In this document: positions 59,571 to 64,000 of the stretch, piece after piece
How positions within the stretch are numbered: the stretch's first letter is position 1
Layout: each line of letters begins with the position of its first letter
Source of the DNA: Przewalskia tangutica
Taxonomy: Eukaryota; Streptophyta; Magnoliopsida; Solanales; Solanaceae
Length of the DNA stretch: 64,000 nucleotides
Direction: 5' to 3'
Assembly (NCBI GenBank): GCA_029844215.1
Contig: CM056725.1
Coordinates: forward strand, 39,524,485-39,588,484
Notes under the pieces: generated by a model
What the model saw: only the letters and a program-made list of their open reading frames with translations
Told to the model about the DNA's origin: nothing
The model's database searches: none
Program-made: the position numbers and the translations under genes

Positions 59571-60284
59571 GTCCTTGAACCGCCTAGTTTTGTGTATATC
59601 CTTAACCTCAGATACTTGTATGTATTGATGTTAATGATGTGTTAAGTGTTATGTTCGGATAGCTTTGTGCTATAGTGTGATTTGAAAATCGTTAGTGTGA
59701 GATGGAAGTGGTAGCTTCCATGATGTGTTCCGTGTCGAGGCGGAAGTTGGCGCTCTGATGGGTCGGGTTGGGGCCATGTTGCGGGCCAACCCGCGTCCGT
59801 TCGAGGAAGGGTCAGCTGCGGTGGTCGCCGGTGGCGAGTCACGAGGGTGCGAGCCCAAGTTTAGATGACCATCGTATGAGTTCATAGATATGTTCGACCG
59901 TAATCGGTTCGTGAAGGCCGAGAATGGCCTTAGAGAAATCGAGGGTAGTAAGATGACCAAGTTTGGAGGTAGTAACTCCAAGGGTTGGAAACGAAACGTT
60001 GACGGAAGTGTGGTACGGATACTAGAAAGAGCTCGAGTGTTCGAGAAAGTGCGGCGAGATAGGGGAGAAGTGAGCGTGTGTGATCGTTTCTTTTGTGAAA
60101 TGTAGGTGCGAAGGAGTATATTTTAGACCTCGTAAGGGTTTTGTGATGATTAGAGGTGTTTCCTCGTTGACTTGGGTTTAAGTATTGGTGCGTTTGTTAT
60201 TTTTATGGCGGTGTGGCATGATCGTTTCGTGCGTATAGCAGTGAAGGCTATACTAGCGCATGTTTGTGTTGAGACTTGAGAAGG
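59571..60284 (+). other. Shared spacer module, element H
   Basis: Starts AGCGGTCCTTGAACCGCC. It has the inverted repeat CGGGTTGG (59764-59771) and CCAACCCG (59786-59793). Very close to A (6007-6749). The donor-like CAGGTATATCC of A and E reads TGTGTATATCC here. Confidence 0.7.
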
Positions 60285-60319
60285 AACATTCGGGACGAAT
60301 GTTTCTAAGGAGGGGAGAA
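60285..60319 (+). other. Pre-PPT hairpin and polypurine tract, element H
   Basis: AACATTCG/GGA/CGAATGTT at 60285-60303; AAGGAGGGGAGAA at 60307-60319. Confidence 0.87.
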
Positions 60320-62580
60320 TGTTATACCCCGTATTTCCAGAGTATGTACGTAAGGACGTACGTAGAAAATTTGAGCCTTAAGTTAGGCAAAGGACCGAAT
60401 TTGGGCACAAGTGCCGAATAGAGTCGTTTTTAGACGAAACGTTTCCACAGCTTTCGTAGGGAAAATTCCGGCTATGTCATTTATAATTTTTGCGGATTTT
60501 TCCGAGAGACGAAACATTTTGGACCAACGGGAGGGTGACATGTGTCACCCTCACATTGGAAGCAAATAGGGTGGCTTGGACGATTGGGCGTCCAAGAGGA
60601 TTGGTTGGCCTTGGCCGATTGGTCCCTCCTTTTGTGCCTTGTTTTGTGGAGTGTTTTGTGGAGTGTTTTGTGGGTGCACTTGGCTTGATCTTGGCCTTAC
60701 ACTTGCCTTGCACATGGCTTGATCTTGGCCATTGGTTGGCTTTTGGTTTTGCTATAAATACCCCCCTAAGCTTGAAGACTTCATTCATCCAAAAACTTCC
60801 AAGTCTTGAAACCCTCTCCTCCCTTCTTGTTGTGCTAGCCGAGAGCTTCCTCCCTCCCCTTTCGTGAGGCCTAGTGGCCGGAGGGTACTACCCCCTAGTG
60901 GCCTTGTGGCCGAGAGCATACCCCCCCCCCGTTGGATTGTTCTCGTGTGGTACCCCCCCCCCTGGTAGAAAGTTGTCTTCCAAGTATTGTTATAATGCCC
61001 AAAATACCTTGGCCTTATACCTTGTTGTATTCCAAAAGTTACCTCTATCGTAGAGCCCGAAATACTACCTTTTAGTCTCAAACCGAAACCCTAAGGAATC
61101 TTCATTGTTAGTTGAAGGATTTAAGTAGAAGTTGGATAGAACTTCGGGTTGTTTGGAGCGGGATGGAGCACCGGAGTTGGAGCTAAACATTGCTAAGGAT
61201 CGACATTTAACTTGGATAATTATGGGCTTATCGAGGTAATTATCTTGTCCTCTTGTAATTGGAAATTACATGTTTGTTAGAATATATAGTTGAAGTATAC
61301 TATATATGGAACTATACTTAGTATTCGCAATGTCTTTTGACTTAAGCTGAAGAATAAAGAAAAGAAGCTGAATGTATTTACATAGATCAGACATGAGACT
61401 TGTGTAGAGTTACCGAGTAGGATGGTGCACGTCAGGTTAGGCGTGTAAACCCCTCGTTGGCTTGGTAGCCGGCCTCGATAGAGGAGGAGATTTCTGTTGT
61501 GGCGGGAGAGTCTTCGAATTTTACGTAGAAAGATAGAACTTGTGTTTTGGGGTTAATAGACGTTTGTGACCTTTATAGGTGAAAGTACTAAGAGTAGCGT
61601 ATTCTACTCGAGGAGTGGAAAGGGCTAGCAAGGTTGTAGTACTTGGACCATTTTGCTTTTGTCGATAAATCGTCGCGAGGTATGTGAACCTCTTCCTATC
61701 TCTTCTAGCATGATATGTGTGAACTATGTAGTACGGTAGACGTACATGTGTTAAATGTGTTTGATTGTTCTTAAAACATAAAGTGTTATAACGGCTTTAT
61801 GGAAAGTTGGTTATAACAGCTTTATGAAGGTAAGAAAATACTTTGTGGTTTTAAAAGGTAACTGATGTGAATTATAACTGGCTAGTTATAATAAAGAACT
61901 TGATGTATTTCAAAAGATTTATAAATCGTTTTGGAAGGGAGAGTAACACTTGGTTTTAAAAGGTTTTAAAAAGAGTTATACTAGCTTTTTGGGGAGTTAG
62001 GTATAATGTCTAAAGAGAGGTAAAGAAAATGGTTTACTGATGTTATAAGATAAGAGACTTAACTTATTTGTTTTAATGTGAATGTTTGTGTGAAACCTCA
62101 TTCGTGAGTAATGAGTACTTGGTTTTGTTTCTTGATTTGAAATCGTAATGTGTATCGACATCACTGCAGCGTTAATAAAGGAAAATGTATTGAATAATGA
62201 TGAATTGTATTAAAACCAGTAGAAACCTCCATCTGCATAGAAACTAAGATGAGACAAAATGATATACATTTTCTAGATTATGGCTGCTGTAATAAGAATG
62301 TTGTAAACAAGAATAGCCTACTCTCACGTGAGACATATATTACTCAATTGTTCTAAAAAGGAATCAAGTGATTAAGTTTGGGAACTATGAAACCATTTGA
62401 AAATGAGAAGCTTGAGTAATTGAAACTAGGCAAACTGGAACTTAGGAAAAGAATGTTGTTACTTGATTTTGAAAAGGGAATGTGGGTTGGTCATTCTAAT
62501 ACTACGGGTATCGGGTGACTTTTATAAAAGTAATGGATCTCTTTTAAAAGAACTTAACGTATGTAGTACTTTGGGGTTAA
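60320..62580 (+). repeat. 3' LTR of element H (cut by LTR I)
   Basis: Matches 54770-57020 of the 5' LTR and stops after GTACTTTGGGGTTAA, where LTR I begins. The last ~1.1 kb lies outside the window. Confidence 0.9.
60531..60760 (+). promoter_or_regulatory. LTR promoter: U3 dyad and TATA box (H, 3' LTR)
   Basis: Perfect dyad 60531-60552; TATAAATA 60753-60760. Confidence 0.6.
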
Positions 62581-64000
62581 TGTTATACCCCGTATTTCCA
62601 GAGTATGTACGTAAGGACGTACGTAGAAAATTTGAACTTGAGAAAGTAGGCTTGGCCGATTTAATTTTGTGCACAACACCCGGTTAGAGTCGTTTTTCGG
62701 CGAAACGTTTTCACAGCTTTCGTAGGGGAATTTCCGGCTATGCCATATTTTATTTTTGCGGATTTTTCCGAGAGACGAAACATTTTGGACCAACAAGAGG
62801 GCGACACTTGTCACCCTCTCATTGGAACACCTTGGGCGGTCAAGCTTGGCCGAAAGTTGGTCATTTTTGTCATGGAGTTGGTAGGATATTTGTGTGTTAG
62901 TTGGTTAAGGGACACTTGGGTGAATCTTGGCCTTACACTTGTGTAGCACTTGGCTCAATCTTGGCCATTGGTTGGCCTTCACTTGGCCTATAAATACCCA
63001 TCCCTTTGAAGACTTATTCATCCATTCCTAAATGTTCCTAAGTGTTAAAATCCCTCCTCTCCTCTTGTTGACTCTCGTCAAGAGCCCCTCTCCCCTTTGA
63101 AAGGTCCTCGGCGAGAGCCTCTCCCCCTCCTTGTAGTGTGGCGTGGGGTACCCCACTAGCCTAGTTGTCTCGTATAATACACCCCTCTTGGTAGAAATAC
63201 TCTCAAAGTATTGTTATAATGCCCAAATTACCTTAGCCATATACCTTGTAGTATTCTAAGGTTATACTTATACGAAAAGCCCAGTTATACTATTATACTT
63301 CCCGTCAGTCACCAAATCGAAACCCTAAGGAAAATCTCCATGGTTTGTTGGAGTAGTATGTAGAAGTTGGTTAGAACTTCTAAGGGTAGTTTGGAGCGGG
63401 TTGGAGCGCACGGAGTTGGAGCTAAACGATTGCCCATGATCGACTTTATACTTGGATAATTATGGGCTTATCGAGGTAAATATCTTGTCCCCCTATTGTA
63501 ATTGGAAATTACATGTTGTTAGATTATATAGTTGAAGTATACTCTATATAGACCTGAACGTAGTTATCGGCAATGTCTTTTGACTTAAGCTGAATAATAC
63601 TTACTGCAATGTCTTGCGACTTAAGCTGAATTTAAAGAAGAATCTTGTTGTAATTACATAGGGCTGTATTCTGAGACTTGTGTAGTAGTAACGTGGATTT
63701 GAATTGTACCCGTTAGGGTTAGCCGTATAACCCCCTGGTTGGCTTGGTAGGCCTCGATAGAGGAGGAGATTTTCTGTTGTTGCGGGGAGAGTCTTTGCGA
63801 ATTTTACGTAGAATGTTCTGAAGGGACCTAAATATTAATAAAGCGCCTTGTGGCCTTATAGGTCGAGTACTACGTGTGGCGCGATCTACTTGGCTTAAAG
63901 GAGTTGCCGGATTGGAAGTACTTGGAGCGTTTTGCTATTAGTCGATACTCGTCGCGAGGTATGTGAACCTCTTCCTATCTCTTCCAAAGATGATATGTGA
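62581..64000 (+). mobile_element. LTR I: LTR of a further element inserted in H, runs off right edge
   Basis: TGTTATACCCCGTATTTCC at 62581 starts a family LTR with its own subfamily sequence, closest at its start to C (GTGCACAACACCCGGTTAGA), later mixed. It includes the dyad, TATA and a GAG|GTATGT site near 63957. Whether it is a solo LTR or a full element cannot be seen. Left flank GTTAA is the expected target duplication. Confidence 0.85.
62797..62996 (+). promoter_or_regulatory. LTR promoter: U3 dyad and TATA box (I)
   Basis: Dyad 62797-62818 (GAGGGCGACA, CT, TGTCACCCTC; one non-pairing position), TATAAATA 62989-62996. Confidence 0.6.

Larger units (their letters stand above)
54770..62580 (+). 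mobile_element. Element H: non-autonomous LTR retrotransposon (A subfamily, undeleted LTR)
   Basis: 5' LTR 54770-58165, interior 58166-60319 (2154 bp), 3' LTR from 60320, cut at 62580 by LTR I. Interior content and size match element A: primer site, broken gag, spacer, hairpin, polypurine tract, no pol. Its LTR keeps the ~1.08 kb that A has lost, so H represents the parental form. Confidence 0.88.

Noticed and set aside
1..64000. Host genes, tRNA, rRNA or telomeric repeats
   Set aside because: I read both strands for them and saw none; all stretches longer than 300 bases are assigned to LTRs or element interiors.

Overview
This window is plant-type repetitive DNA, most likely pericentromeric or other heterochromatin. 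I found no host gene, tRNA, rRNA or CRISPR array. All of it can be explained as Ty3/gypsy LTR retrotransposons of one related group, inserted into one another. The pol motifs, the initiator-methionine tRNA primer site (TGGTATCAGAGC) and LTR ends of the type TGTTAYACCCC...TCGTGACA point to a eudicot. Solanaceae or another asterid is my guess from general familiarity and is not proven by the sequence.

Elements, named here for reference. M1 (minus, 1-13918, running off the left edge) is the only one with gag, protease, reverse transcriptase, RNase H and integrase remnants. Element A (plus, 2209-9146) sits inside the M1 reverse transcriptase. M1 appears to sit inside the 5' LTR of element C (plus, 13919-22681), whose first ~530 LTR bases would lie left of the window. 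C abuts a D-type LTR fragment (22682-24645 plus a sliver at 32554-32572). That fragment is also split by element D (24646-32553, 3.5-kb LTRs around only 0.9 kb of non-coding DNA) and by element E (32573 to beyond 54769). E carries a solo LTR F in gag (36943-39847, duplication CAACC), a complete minus-strand element G in integrase (41272-50613, duplication ATTAT) and element H in its 3' LTR (54770-62580). H in turn is interrupted by LTR I (62581 to the right edge). Two chains are four levels deep.

A, C, D, E, G and H share one reduced plan: long LTR, primer site, gag or a gag remnant (none in D), a common spacer with a GGGTTGR/YCAACCC inverted repeat (not in D), sometimes an integrase remnant, a hairpin beside the polypurine tract, then the LTR. 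None has protease, reverse transcriptase or RNase H. They look like a non-autonomous family that would need enzymes from an M1-like element. Gag is worn down differently in each: E nearly whole, G missing 40 codons, C missing about 450 bp, D missing all of it.

The LTRs share a U3 dyad around an E-box or G-box core, a TATA box about 200 bp downstream, and a conserved GAG|GTATGT splice-donor-like site. They also have a slot holding a different minisatellite in each subfamily. Many small differences between LTR partners fall at CAG, CTG and CCTGG sites as short rearrangements, which looks more like assembly or base-calling error at methylated CHG sites than mutation. Frameshifts reported below should be read with that caution.
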